Of a DNA stretch of 64,000 nucleotides, positions 45,315 to 53,602 are shown one piece after another. The position numbers were made by a program, and so were the translations under genes. Each line of letters starts with the position of its first letter. The stretch's first letter is position 1. The stretch is from Mahella australiensis 50-1 BON. GTDB taxonomy: Bacteria; Bacillota; Clostridia; Mahellales; Mahellaceae. The stretch covers positions 1,818,001 to 1,882,000 of the forward strand of contig NC_015520.1 in NCBI RefSeq assembly GCF_000213255.1, written 5' to 3'. The notes beneath the pieces were generated by a model. That model saw nothing but the letters and a program-made list of their open reading frames with translations, had not been told where the DNA came from and ran no database searches.

Positions 45315-46268
45315 CTAAATACTGCAGCGAACAAGCGCTTTAATAAAGCCCTTAGGTTTATTTTCCATGTCTGCGTTTGCCTGGTCGAACTCCTCCATAG
45401 TATAAATATTATTGGCAAGGCCTTTAAACTGCCACAAACCGGCAGCAAGCAAATCCAGTGCATTCTGGCAACAGTGCACTTGATAAGCTGTGCGGCGTTC
45501 GTGCGCGTTGATGACGTTAATTGCTTTAAAATTCCACTCCATAAAATCAACAACCCTATCAGTATCATTATGATAACCGCCGACGCCAAGCGTTCCATGC
45601 GCGCAAACCATATCTCCAGCCAACCGAAGCGCGCTCTCGGTACCCGCAAATTCCATAACAGTGGAAAAACCATTGTTAAATATATCGCCCATATGATCCA
45701 TAGTAACTTTATAATTCTCGGGCAATTCTTCAGGCGAATACACTTCGGTTGCACCAAATCTCAAAGCGTTTTCCCTCGCTTCTTCACGAGGATCAACAGC
45801 TATAATCCTACCTGCTCCCCTTAAGCGGAAGAGAGAAATTGCCCCAAGTCCCATATAGCCAGCACCTACAACCGCAACCGGGTCTCCCGCTGTAACAATC
45901 GGCATCCTGCTAACAGCGCTGACAATGCAGCTTAATGGCTCAGCTATCGCATCCTCATCAGCTAAAACATCAGGAACATGCACGGTATTTTGAGCCTCCA
46001 TAATGCAGTATTCCGCATACCCTCCGCCAAGCCCTGTCACCCTGTCGCCAACATGAAACCCCTGTACATTCGGCCCTACCTCTGCCACCACCCCTATAGG
46101 CTCATGACCGAATTTATCCCCGGGTTTGGCAACAGACCAAGGATACCATTCCGAATGGCACATGCCCGTATAAGTAAGTTTTACGAGCAATTCCCCATCC
46201 TGGGGCCTCGGGACTTCGACATCAATAACTTTGCTTTTGCGCGGGCCTTCCATAATAATCGACTTCAT
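45315..46268 (-). CDS. Zinc-dependent alcohol/polyol dehydrogenase (MDR family)
   Basis: The 317-residue enzyme has the catalytic zinc ligands Cys37 (TGMCHSEW), His55 and Glu56 (GHEPIG) and a Rossmann NAD site VVGAGYMGLGA. The usual four-cysteine structural zinc lobe is missing: the segment after GDRVTGL reads GGGYAEY. It is thus a shorter variant of the sorbitol/threonine dehydrogenase type, oxidising a polyol or sugar alcohol. It follows the ROK kinase gene by 30 bases in the sugar-phosphate cluster. Confidence 0.87.
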   Translation of the reverse strand: MKSIIMEGPRKSKVIDVEVPRPQDGELLVKLTYTGMCHSEWYPWSVAKPGDKFGHEPIGVVAEVGPNVQGFHVGDRVTGLGGGYAEYCIMEAQNTVHVPDVLADEDAIAEPLSCIVSAVSRMPIVTAGDPVAVVGAGYMGLGAISLFRLRGAGRIIAVDPREEARENALRFGATEVYSPEELPENYKVTMDHMGDIFNNGFSTVMEFAGTESALRLAGDMVCAHGTLGVGGYHNDTDRVVDFMEWNFKAINVINAHERRTAYQVHCCQNALDLLAAGLWQFKGLANNIYTMEEFDQANADMENKPKGFIKALVRCSI

Positions 46269-46298
46269 ATTTCCACCTCCAAATTTTATATATTTAGT

Positions 46299-47219
46299 TT
46301 ATTGTAAATTTTCCCCATAAAGCAACGCCGCTCCTATCATAGGCGCGTCTTCACCGAGATGAGCTTTCTCTATAGCTACCCTCTGCACCGCAAGGCTGTA
46401 TCCATGTTCCTTAACAAACCGAATTATGGGCTGCACGAATAATTCGTCCTCCATACTCATACCGCCGCTTATAATAATCTTCTGCGGACTTAAAAGGTTC
46501 AAAAGGCTGACTAGGCCCATACCTATATATTGCGTAGCATCTTCTATAAGTCGGATGGCATATTCATCACCTGCTTTCGCCATAGCGAATATATCTTTAG
46601 TTGTCAGTGAAACTCCTAGGTCCTCGCTGGCTATTCTGGCCATAGCCGCTCCACCGGCATAGGCCTCCAGACAGCCCCTTCTACCGCAATTACAAAGCCG
46701 ACCACCTCTTTCAACAACTATATGCCCTATTTCGCCGGCAGTATTGAGCCCGCCCCTGTATATATGTCCGCCTATTATTATACCGCAGCCCACGCCTGTA
46801 CCCAACGTTATACATGCCATTTCGGTGCAGCCGCGTCCCGCGCCTGATAAAAATTCACCCCAGGCTGCAGCTTGCGTATCCTGTGAGATATATACATGAT
46901 AGGGAGAGCGTTTTTCAATATATTGCACAAGTGGTATATTGGCCCAGTTAAGATTGGGAGCGAAAAGCACTGTGCCTGTACTGCGATCCACGGTACCCGG
47001 CACGCCAAATCCTATAGAGGCTACATCGGTTTGCTTTAAACCGCTATTACCAAGCATATCATCCACACAATCCAGCACTTTATCTAAAATATCCTCATAG
47101 CTTAATCCTGCAGCAGTAGGAATTTTCATTTTGGTCAGTCTTTGACCCCTATCGTCCATCAAACCCATATTGATCTTCGTACCGCCTATATCTACCCCTA
47201 TATGGCAATGTTCGCTCAT
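46299..47219 (-). CDS. ROK-family sugar kinase
   Basis: The 306-residue protein has the ATP-binding GVDIGGTKINMG near the N-terminus, a catalytic Asp in SQDTQAAAWGE, and the ROK zinc motif CNCGRRGCLEAY with a histidine at GHIVVERG. No HTH is present, so it is a kinase rather than a repressor. In sequence it resembles glucokinases; given an AlsE-like epimerase and RpiB next door, it could be an allose kinase. Confidence 0.88.
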   Translation of the reverse strand: MSEHCHIGVDIGGTKINMGLMDDRGQRLTKMKIPTAAGLSYEDILDKVLDCVDDMLGNSGLKQTDVASIGFGVPGTVDRSTGTVLFAPNLNWANIPLVQYIEKRSPYHVYISQDTQAAAWGEFLSGAGRGCTEMACITLGTGVGCGIIIGGHIYRGGLNTAGEIGHIVVERGGRLCNCGRRGCLEAYAGGAAMARIASEDLGVSLTTKDIFAMAKAGDEYAIRLIEDATQYIGMGLVSLLNLLSPQKIIISGGMSMEDELFVQPIIRFVKEHGYSLAVQRVAIEKAHLGEDAPMIGAALLYGENLQ

Positions 47220-47245
47220 ATGGCTTAACCTCCGTAATTTTACCG

Positions 47246-47689
47246 TTAATCTTGATATTTCTCAATTTCGGCGATCATATCCAGTCTTCTTGCATGCCTG
47301 CCGCCATCAAATGGCGTGTCCAGCCATATGTCAATGATCATCTTGGCCAGTTCCGGCCCTACAACCCTTGAACCCAGCGTCAATACATTGGTATCATTAT
47401 GCTGACGTGAAAGCTTGGCAGAATAAGGCTCGCTGCATACAACGGCGCGTATGCCATTTACCTTGTTTGCGCTTATGCACATGCCTACACCGGTACCGCA
47501 AAACAGCAAGCCCTTCTCACATTGGCCGGATGCAACAGCCTTGGCCACTACCTCCGCAATAGCCGGATAATCCACCCTTTCTTTTGAGAAACAGCCGAAG
47601 TCATTATATTTTATACCCTTCTCATCGAGATAACCTTTTATTTCCTCTTTGAAATCAAATGCTGCGTGATCTGATCCTATAGCTAACAT
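47246..47689 (-). CDS. rpiB: Ribose/allose-6-phosphate isomerase RpiB
   Basis: The 147-residue enzyme contains GSDHAAFDFKEEI and CGTGVGMCISANKV, with the active cysteine in CGTG. RpiB interconverts ribose-5-phosphate with ribulose-5-phosphate and, in some bacteria, allose-6-phosphate with allulose-6-phosphate. It lies three bases from the epimerase gene and is followed by the ROK kinase gene, so it is part of the same transcript. Confidence 0.94.
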   Translation of the reverse strand: MLAIGSDHAAFDFKEEIKGYLDEKGIKYNDFGCFSKERVDYPAIAEVVAKAVASGQCEKGLLFCGTGVGMCISANKVNGIRAVVCSEPYSAKLSRQHNDTNVLTLGSRVVGPELAKMIIDIWLDTPFDGGRHARRLDMIAEIEKYQD

Positions 47690-47692
47690 TGT

Positions 47693-48367
47693 TTAACCTT
47701 CCTTCACTGATAAGATTTGTTTTAGTTTATAAGCAGCCTCCAGCTTGTCCATATCGGCATTGAATATACTCGATGTACCAGCGACAAATATATCGGCCCC
47801 GGCTGCTAACATCTTAAACGCATTTTCAAACGACACATTGCCATCCACCTCTATTTCGGCTGATGCACAGGATTCTTGTATCATCTCTTTTACTTCTCTT
47901 ATCTTGCTTAAAGTAGACGGTACAAGCTTCTGCCCTGCGAAGCCTGGATTCACCGTCATCACGAGTACAACATCCGCTTCGTCTATAACCGGCTTTATCA
48001 TTATAGCGGGCGTTGCCGGGTTAACAGCAACACCAGTTTTGGCCCCTGCTGCCTTTATAATCTGCAGTGTGCGTTCCAGGTGTACTGTAGCCTCCTGATG
48101 TACGCTTACGATGTCCCCCAGTCTAGGTTCAAAAAGGTCTATATAATTCTCAGGCCTTTCCACCATCAGGTGTATATCAAGTGGTATATCGGTCAATCGG
48201 CGTATAGACCTAGTGAGATCCGGCCCGATAGCAAAATTAGGGACAAAGTGGCCGTCCATTACATCGATGTGTAAATAGTCCACTCCAGCTTTTTCAAGAA
48301 TTCTTATTTCATCTTCCAGACGACCGAAATCGGCGCACATCATCGAAGGGGATATTTTAGCTTTCAT
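47693..48367 (-). CDS. rpe: Pentulose/hexulose-phosphate 3-epimerase (Rpe family, AlsE-like)
   Basis: The 224-residue TIM barrel has the metal and catalytic residues of Rpe (HIDVMDGHFVPN, EVDGN). Several positions resemble E. coli AlsE, the allulose-6-phosphate epimerase, rather than Rpe: ISPSMMCADF, MTVNPGFAGQ and IFVAGTSSIF versus IAPSILSADF, SVNPGFGGQ and VAGSAIF in typical Rpe. ATG at 48367 follows AAAGGAG; an ATG six bases earlier is too close. It lies 12 bases after lacI and three before rpiB. Confidence 0.85.
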   Translation of the reverse strand: MKAKISPSMMCADFGRLEDEIRILEKAGVDYLHIDVMDGHFVPNFAIGPDLTRSIRRLTDIPLDIHLMVERPENYIDLFEPRLGDIVSVHQEATVHLERTLQIIKAAGAKTGVAVNPATPAIMIKPVIDEADVVLVMTVNPGFAGQKLVPSTLSKIREVKEMIQESCASAEIEVDGNVSFENAFKMLAAGADIFVAGTSSIFNADMDKLEAAYKLKQILSVKEG

Positions 48368-48379
48368 AAACATGCTCCT

Positions 48380-49390
48380 TTACGCAATCATTAATTGACG
48401 AACAGACTGCCTTTCCACTAATTCGGGAATAAAATAATGTATCTTTTCGTTTATTTGTTCGCCGTTTATAAGCCTTATTATAACATCCACCGCATGATCG
48501 CCCATATCGTATATGGGTTGTTTTATAGTAGTCAAAGGCGGATCCATCAATGTCGATAAATAAATATTATCATAGCCTATTATCGAAATATCATCGGGTA
48601 TACGTAAATCATGTTCTTTTATAGCCCTCGCAACGCCCAAAGCTATAAGGTCATTGCCGCATACTACAGCGGTAAATTGACAGCCGCTGTCCAGCAATGC
48701 GCAAGCATCGTTATATCCGCTTTCCACATGGTATGTACCGATGCGTACTAATTTCTCGTCCCTCTCCATACCATAATCGCCCAGCGCTTTATAATATCCT
48801 TCCAATCGCTGATTCGGTATTTTAAGCATAACATCTCCGCCTATATAGGCTATACGCTTATGCCCCTTCTTTATAATATATTCGGTAGCTATATATGAGC
48901 CTTTGAAATTATCCAGAAATACGCTATAAGTATCGTCATCTATATATCTATCTATAGCTACAAACGGTGTATTACTGTCACGCAACTTCAATATGTGTTG
49001 GTTATCCGAAATCGCACTCGACGTTATAATCACTCCATCAACATTGTATTGCAGCAACACGTTTATATAAGCAGCTTCTCTGTCCATATCATCATCAGTA
49101 TTGCACAGTATTACGTTATATCCGCACTTAGCGGCCTTATCCTCCACGCCCTTGGCCATTTCTGCAAAAAACGGATTCGTAATATCCGATACTATGAGGC
49201 CTAATATATGCGTATGATTGCTTACCAAACCCCTGGCCAACCGGTTAGGCACATAATTCATCTCGCGCGCTATTTTCAATATTTTTTCTTTTGTGGCCTC
49301 GCTAACGCGGCTGTAATCGCCGTTTAAGACCTTTGACACCGTCGCTATAGAAACATTGGCTTTTTTGCTTATATCCTTTATTGTAACCAT
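48380..49390 (-). CDS. LacI-family transcriptional regulator
   Basis: The 336-residue regulator has a LacI HTH (VTIKDISKKANVSIATVSKVLNG, shown in part: DISKKANVSIATVS) and a periplasmic-binding-protein-like sensor domain. It heads the sugar-phosphate cluster and likely controls it in response to a sugar or sugar phosphate. ATG at 49390 or the adjacent TTG at 49393 could start translation; AGAGGG lies about ten bases before the TTG. The operators with an AAACGTTT core near 62.7 kb may be its targets or those of another LacI member. Confidence 0.92.
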   Translation of the reverse strand: MVTIKDISKKANVSIATVSKVLNGDYSRVSEATKEKILKIAREMNYVPNRLARGLVSNHTHILGLIVSDITNPFFAEMAKGVEDKAAKCGYNVILCNTDDDMDREAAYINVLLQYNVDGVIITSSAISDNQHILKLRDSNTPFVAIDRYIDDDTYSVFLDNFKGSYIATEYIIKKGHKRIAYIGGDVMLKIPNQRLEGYYKALGDYGMERDEKLVRIGTYHVESGYNDACALLDSGCQFTAVVCGNDLIALGVARAIKEHDLRIPDDISIIGYDNIYLSTLMDPPLTTIKQPIYDMGDHAVDVIIRLINGEQINEKIHYFIPELVERQSVRQLMIA

Positions 49391-49446
49391 CAATATTTTA
49401 AAACCCTCTTTAACATGAAATTCGCATAGCCGATTTAATACATATA

Positions 49447-49475
49447 ATCTTAGCAGGCTCTGTTAATTTTATCAA
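49447..49475 (-). promoter_or_regulatory. Predicted promoter of lacI
   Basis: TTGATA (49470-49475) and TAAGAT (49447-49452) on the minus strand are 17 bp apart. The left edge of the mobile element is only eight bases upstream of the -35. Confidence 0.5.
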
Positions 49476-49483
49476 CTATATAA

Positions 49484-49783
49484 ATCCATAACTGTGATTC
49501 GTAATATGTAACTGAAACGGGTGGCATAAAGCGATGCAAACGATATAAAGCCGGAGAACGCCTTGAAATATTGCGTAGGCGTACTCAATGAGTGCAGCGT
49601 AGAGCAAGCGTAGGTCGGGCATGGACGCCCGACCAGCCGGCACTGAGCATGGACGCGAATTGCCGGCGTTAGCTTGCTCAAGCGAAACGAGTTGTAAGTA
49701 CGCCAGCAATATTTCATGAGCGGATGTAGGCTTTATATCATTGCATCGCTGAATTTGCCATATTACGAATCGAAGATCCATAA
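49484..49783. mobile_element. Fold-back MITE (non-autonomous transposable element) with 8-bp target duplication
   Basis: The 284-bp element spans 49492-49775, bounded by exact direct repeats ATCCATAA at 49484-49491 and 49776-49783. Terminal inverted repeats match at 15 of 17 positions, with GATTCGTAATATG (49496-49508) perfectly complementary to 49759-49771. Further in, 49530-49552 pairs with 49729-49750 and 49564-49585 pairs with 49697-49716, with few mismatches. Near the centre are smaller hairpins (49613-49620/49627-49634; 49636-49641/49662-49667). There is no coding potential. It is more GC-rich than its flanks. An 8-bp duplication fits families such as IS66, ISL3 or IS256, but the parent transposase is not in the window. 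This accounts for most of the gene-free stretch 49394-49801. Confidence 0.85.
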
Positions 49784-49801
49784 GTCACCTTAATATATAT
49801 T

Positions 49802-50296
49802 TCATAATATCACCCTAAAGTTTACGTCATCTAATTCTATAATCTCAGTATCGCTTGTCGAAGTAGATTCTTTAAACAATACTAGCACATCGGCACTATC
49901 AGCCAATGTCATGGGTGCCCTGTGCAGTACGCCTGCATCAAATGCCACTATCGTATGCCTCGGCACCCAGAATGCCGCAAAGTTATCCGGCCTGCACACT
50001 CCGTCGTTTAATGCGTCTGCATCACCTACTACCACGATAATATCATTATTCAATGGCACTAATGCCTCAATGCTCTGCTTATGCCGCTCAAAAATATTCT
50101 GGCAAAAATCGCCTGTGTATTTTGCCCTAACCATACCCAGCGATGCTTTACCGCCAAAATCCAGCAATGAGAATTCATTCCACCAGTCGAATGAATTCTC
50201 GGAATGGGCCGGCGTGCCCACCGGCCCATCCAGATATATACCATATGGTGAGAAAGCATCTTTGTTTATTTTCTGTAATTTCAAATCGTAATTCAT
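49802..50296 (-). CDS. Ureidoglycolate lyase-like cupin
   Basis: The 164-residue protein resembles the AllA family cupin: FSPYGIYL near the N-terminus, a RHKQSIEALVPL stretch and HRAPM near the C-terminus. AllA cleaves ureidoglycolate, but this copy is in a glycan operon without purine-degradation genes, so another lyase or binding role is likely. ATG at 50296 follows GAGGGA; an upstream GTG at 50311 is also possible. It overlaps the GH106-like gene stop or lies right after it. It is the last gene in the operon. Confidence 0.75.
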   Translation of the reverse strand: MNYDLKLQKINKDAFSPYGIYLDGPVGTPAHSENSFDWWNEFSLLDFGGKASLGMVRAKYTGDFCQNIFERHKQSIEALVPLNNDIIVVVGDADALNDGVCRPDNFAAFWVPRHTIVAFDAGVLHRAPMTLADSADVLVLFKESTSTSDTEIIELDDVNFRVIL

Positions 50297-50307
50297 ATCA
50301 AATTCCC

Positions 50308-53300
50308 TCACAGTGTAACCTCGTAGCTGTTATATGGTACGATGCGAGCATCGAATATGCCCGATGGCTTTTTAACCCCTTCCAATACGTTGATCAATGT
50401 ATTGGTCACCTTTAGTGAGATTTTATTCCACCCGGCTTGCACATAAGGCGTGATATCAAATTCATAGGGGTGCCATGGACGCAAGCCAACCCTCTTATCG
50501 TTTACATAAAGCTCTGCCAAATCGGTGCCGCAGTCGATCTCCAATTTGAGCACATTGCCTATATAGCTTTCATCTATAAATATATTCTGTGCATATTGGC
50601 CGGTGCCTGAGAAATACGGATACCCCTGCTCCGCCCAATCGCCGGTACTAATACTGGATACTGTCTGCCCTATGGCATAACCGCCTTCAATAGACTTGAG
50701 AGTAAAATCCCCGGTTATTTTCAATAAATCCAAAATACCATCGGTTTTACCTGAAACCAGAAGTCTTACAGCTATAGTATTTTTGCCTTCTTTAAGATAA
50801 TCTTTTATATCGATCTCGCCTATCTCGGCATCCAGCCAACTTCTAACAGGTTTGCCGTCGACCCGTCGGCCGTTTATGAATATATCATACGTTTCACCCT
50901 TAAATCCATCTATAAGAAGGTTTATATTTTCAGGCACTTGTTCTACATCAAAATATGTTCTATACCACAGATTTACCGGATAATTTTTGGAATCCCATTC
51001 AACCGGCAATTGCATCTCCCATGCACCCATCTTAAAATCCATCCAGTTGTTGTCATCAAAAGTGCCTTTGCCATATCCTTTATTAAAGCCGTCATTGTCT
51101 TTATCCACAGCGACCTTCCATTGATCTATCAACAAAGCGTTATAACCGTCAGCAGCAAATTCCCATGTGCGGCCAAATTCTATAGGATTTAGAGGATCGG
51201 ATGCCGGCACGGTGATGCTCTTTTTTTGCCCGTCTTTGACCATCACTAGGTGCGCATCATTTTTAATCCTGCCGTAACCTTGCACTTTATTTTCATCTAT
51301 ACTGGTGATAACCAAATCGCTATGCTCCGCATGTACCTCTCCTTTATACGGGGCTAATGATACGAGTGCCGAACCGTATGGTTGCATATATAGCTTAAAT
51401 TGGATGCTATCCCCTTCTATTTTATAGCAATTCATTGCTGAAACATCGCCGGTTTCCATATCCCAGATCTCTGGTATACCTTTAGCATGAATAGTTATGG
51501 ACACATCGCTGCCCTGTTCCACAGGATTCACGATGAAATAAAAATCTTTATCATCTTTCACACGATGCAAATAGAATATCTCAGGATCATCTATTTCTAT
51601 ATCTGGCTGTATGCATTGGCGTATGGCCTGATCCAACAATTCCATAGGCTTATTCGCATTCAGGCCCGGCCCTTCTATGAACAGCGCTTTACCGTTTCTA
51701 TCATTGGCATTAGCTTTAATTGTATATTTATCTTGTAGCCGTTCTACAAACCTTTGCTGCTCTAAAACGGGATCAACGCCAAACAAGGCCTTTATCCGAT
51801 CTGTAAAGCCGTTGGCTTCGCCTTCCACGCACCCGTGCGGCAAAAGTGCGTCGGCCAATATACAACCGCCGTCGGCATAGAGCTTTTCCATAATATCTAA
51901 GGTGCTCTCTTTTATGTGGGTCACAGGCGGCAATATGAGCAGCGAATAGCTCTCATCGCATATGGATATGTTGCCATCCTTTACTTGGGCATCTTTGAGC
52001 ACATCCTCATCTATATAGTCGAAGTCCATATGAAGCCTCAACAAAGTATCGGTAAGATAATTGAAGTCCGCTTCTATAGTATCTCCTATAAGTGTATGCG
52101 ATTGAGGCATATAGTTCGTCCATATGCTGTTTATTGGATAAAGCACGGCTATCTTGGCTACATGACGCCCACCGCTCAACATATAGCTCAAGCGTTTTAT
52201 ATAATCATTGAATACTCCGTAGTGCCGCCACCAAGTATGATGATAAAATTGAGACGGCGGCCAATCGCGTTTACGTTCCCCTTCTATGGAATAATGAAAT
52301 CCATGGGGATTAAATAGATTGACGCCCAGCACATACTCCCAATCGGCGATCCATTTCATCCGTTCCATGGTAACGTCCCAATACGACCCGCCCAGAGACT
52401 CGCACAAAAGCCTCGTGCTGCCGAACTGATGAGCCGCCGAACTGGCCACTTTAAGGGCTACATGCTCATCGGGCATTTCACGCGTTCCTATGCGCGGATA
52501 AAGATGATCCACTCCGGTAACATCCAGATGCTTCAGATAATTAAATAAATTGCCGCTGGCACGTGCATGCTTTCTCAGCCATTCTTCAAATAAAAGGTGG
52601 CCGGTAAATATCACGCCGTTTTCATGACACCAGTTCTTTATTTGCTCGAAATATGCCTTTTCATACTGTCTGGTCAATGTGCTCCAGAAATCGTAGCGTA
52701 CCTGTGCTGTATCCCCGCCCAAATCATAATACAATTTTGGCAGATGCGGTTTCAGATCATAGCCGTGATCCTTCTTAAACAACTCAAATATTTTCTTTGA
52801 CCACGGTATAACGTAATTATCCTTGCCCACCTCGAAATAGTGCATAGCTGGCTCATCGGTATAGAAGCCCTTTATATTGCCGGTAAAGTCATTGTCCATG
52901 GCTTTTTTATAACGTTCATGAGTAAGTTCCAAGAATTTCTTAGTCGAATCCTCATTCAAGGTATCTATATACCATGAGGCTTTGCGCTCTATAAAATAGA
53001 ACAATTTCCACGGGCCTTTAGGGGCCTCCCAGGCGATAACCTTATCAAAGCATAGATTGGGCATAAGGTCTATGAATTTCGGCACACCGTTTTTTAAGTC
53101 TTCTTCCAGTATTGCACAGGCATAAACCGGTTCGGACTGCTCCATATCGACATACCGTGAGTCGGTACCCTCTAAAAAGGTAAAAAATTGCCCTGGAATA
53201 TCCATTTCAACCAGTTCAAGGTATCGTTCGGTGAGCTCCGGATCGACTGCCATAACCTGCTGCCCTGCCGTACCGCTGGGCCAGTTATATTCATCATACA

Positions 53301-53583
53301 CCCATACCTGCAGCCCTATCTCTTTGGCTTTTTTTACCGTAAATTTAACCCTGTCAAACCATTCATCGGAAAGATAAGGCATATAATTTTTTATGCCGAA
53401 CCTCGCATGTATAAATATGCCAGGAATACCTTTATCGTAATATTCCTTAAGTTGATATTCCATCTCTTTATAATCCATCTGGCCGTTCCAGAACCAGAAT
53501 GGCATTATACCAAATTCTCGTGAAGTATTTTTAAACTTTTCTACTGAAAGGCTTTCACCGCTTATAATTTTATTTTCTTCCAT
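50308..53583 (-). CDS. GH106-like glycoside hydrolase (alpha-L-rhamnosidase family)
   Basis: The 1091-residue protein has the GH106 hallmarks FWFWNG (29-34) and DEYNWPSG (from 97), a long catalytic barrel with YTDEPAMHYF, a glutamine-amidotransferase-like domain (about 480-600), then C-terminal beta-sandwich domains (about 780-1090), including a galactose-binding-like module. GH106 enzymes remove terminal alpha-L-rhamnose from plant and microbial glycans. No signal peptide is seen, so it works on imported oligosaccharides. ATG at 53583 is preceded by GGAGGCGGAG. Specificity is inferred from family only. Confidence 0.85.
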   Translation of the reverse strand: MEENKIISGESLSVEKFKNTSREFGIMPFWFWNGQMDYKEMEYQLKEYYDKGIPGIFIHARFGIKNYMPYLSDEWFDRVKFTVKKAKEIGLQVWVYDEYNWPSGTAGQQVMAVDPELTERYLELVEMDIPGQFFTFLEGTDSRYVDMEQSEPVYACAILEEDLKNGVPKFIDLMPNLCFDKVIAWEAPKGPWKLFYFIERKASWYIDTLNEDSTKKFLELTHERYKKAMDNDFTGNIKGFYTDEPAMHYFEVGKDNYVIPWSKKIFELFKKDHGYDLKPHLPKLYYDLGGDTAQVRYDFWSTLTRQYEKAYFEQIKNWCHENGVIFTGHLLFEEWLRKHARASGNLFNYLKHLDVTGVDHLYPRIGTREMPDEHVALKVASSAAHQFGSTRLLCESLGGSYWDVTMERMKWIADWEYVLGVNLFNPHGFHYSIEGERKRDWPPSQFYHHTWWRHYGVFNDYIKRLSYMLSGGRHVAKIAVLYPINSIWTNYMPQSHTLIGDTIEADFNYLTDTLLRLHMDFDYIDEDVLKDAQVKDGNISICDESYSLLILPPVTHIKESTLDIMEKLYADGGCILADALLPHGCVEGEANGFTDRIKALFGVDPVLEQQRFVERLQDKYTIKANANDRNGKALFIEGPGLNANKPMELLDQAIRQCIQPDIEIDDPEIFYLHRVKDDKDFYFIVNPVEQGSDVSITIHAKGIPEIWDMETGDVSAMNCYKIEGDSIQFKLYMQPYGSALVSLAPYKGEVHAEHSDLVITSIDENKVQGYGRIKNDAHLVMVKDGQKKSITVPASDPLNPIEFGRTWEFAADGYNALLIDQWKVAVDKDNDGFNKGYGKGTFDDNNWMDFKMGAWEMQLPVEWDSKNYPVNLWYRTYFDVEQVPENINLLIDGFKGETYDIFINGRRVDGKPVRSWLDAEIGEIDIKDYLKEGKNTIAVRLLVSGKTDGILDLLKITGDFTLKSIEGGYAIGQTVSSISTGDWAEQGYPYFSGTGQYAQNIFIDESYIGNVLKLEIDCGTDLAELYVNDKRVGLRPWHPYEFDITPYVQAGWNKISLKVTNTLINVLEGVKKPSGIFDARIVPYNSYEVTL

Positions 53584-53602
53584 CTCTCCGCCTCCGCTGT
53601 TT

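Noticed and set aside
45240-45824. Overlapping open frames on both strands around the dehydrogenase C-terminus
   Set aside because: The dehydrogenase frame covers this region with conserved zinc-dehydrogenase residues; the other frames are shadows.
49472-49781. Two overlapping minus-strand frames of 81 and 101 codons
   Set aside because: They lie within the fold-back element, have no ribosome site and arise from its inverted repeats.
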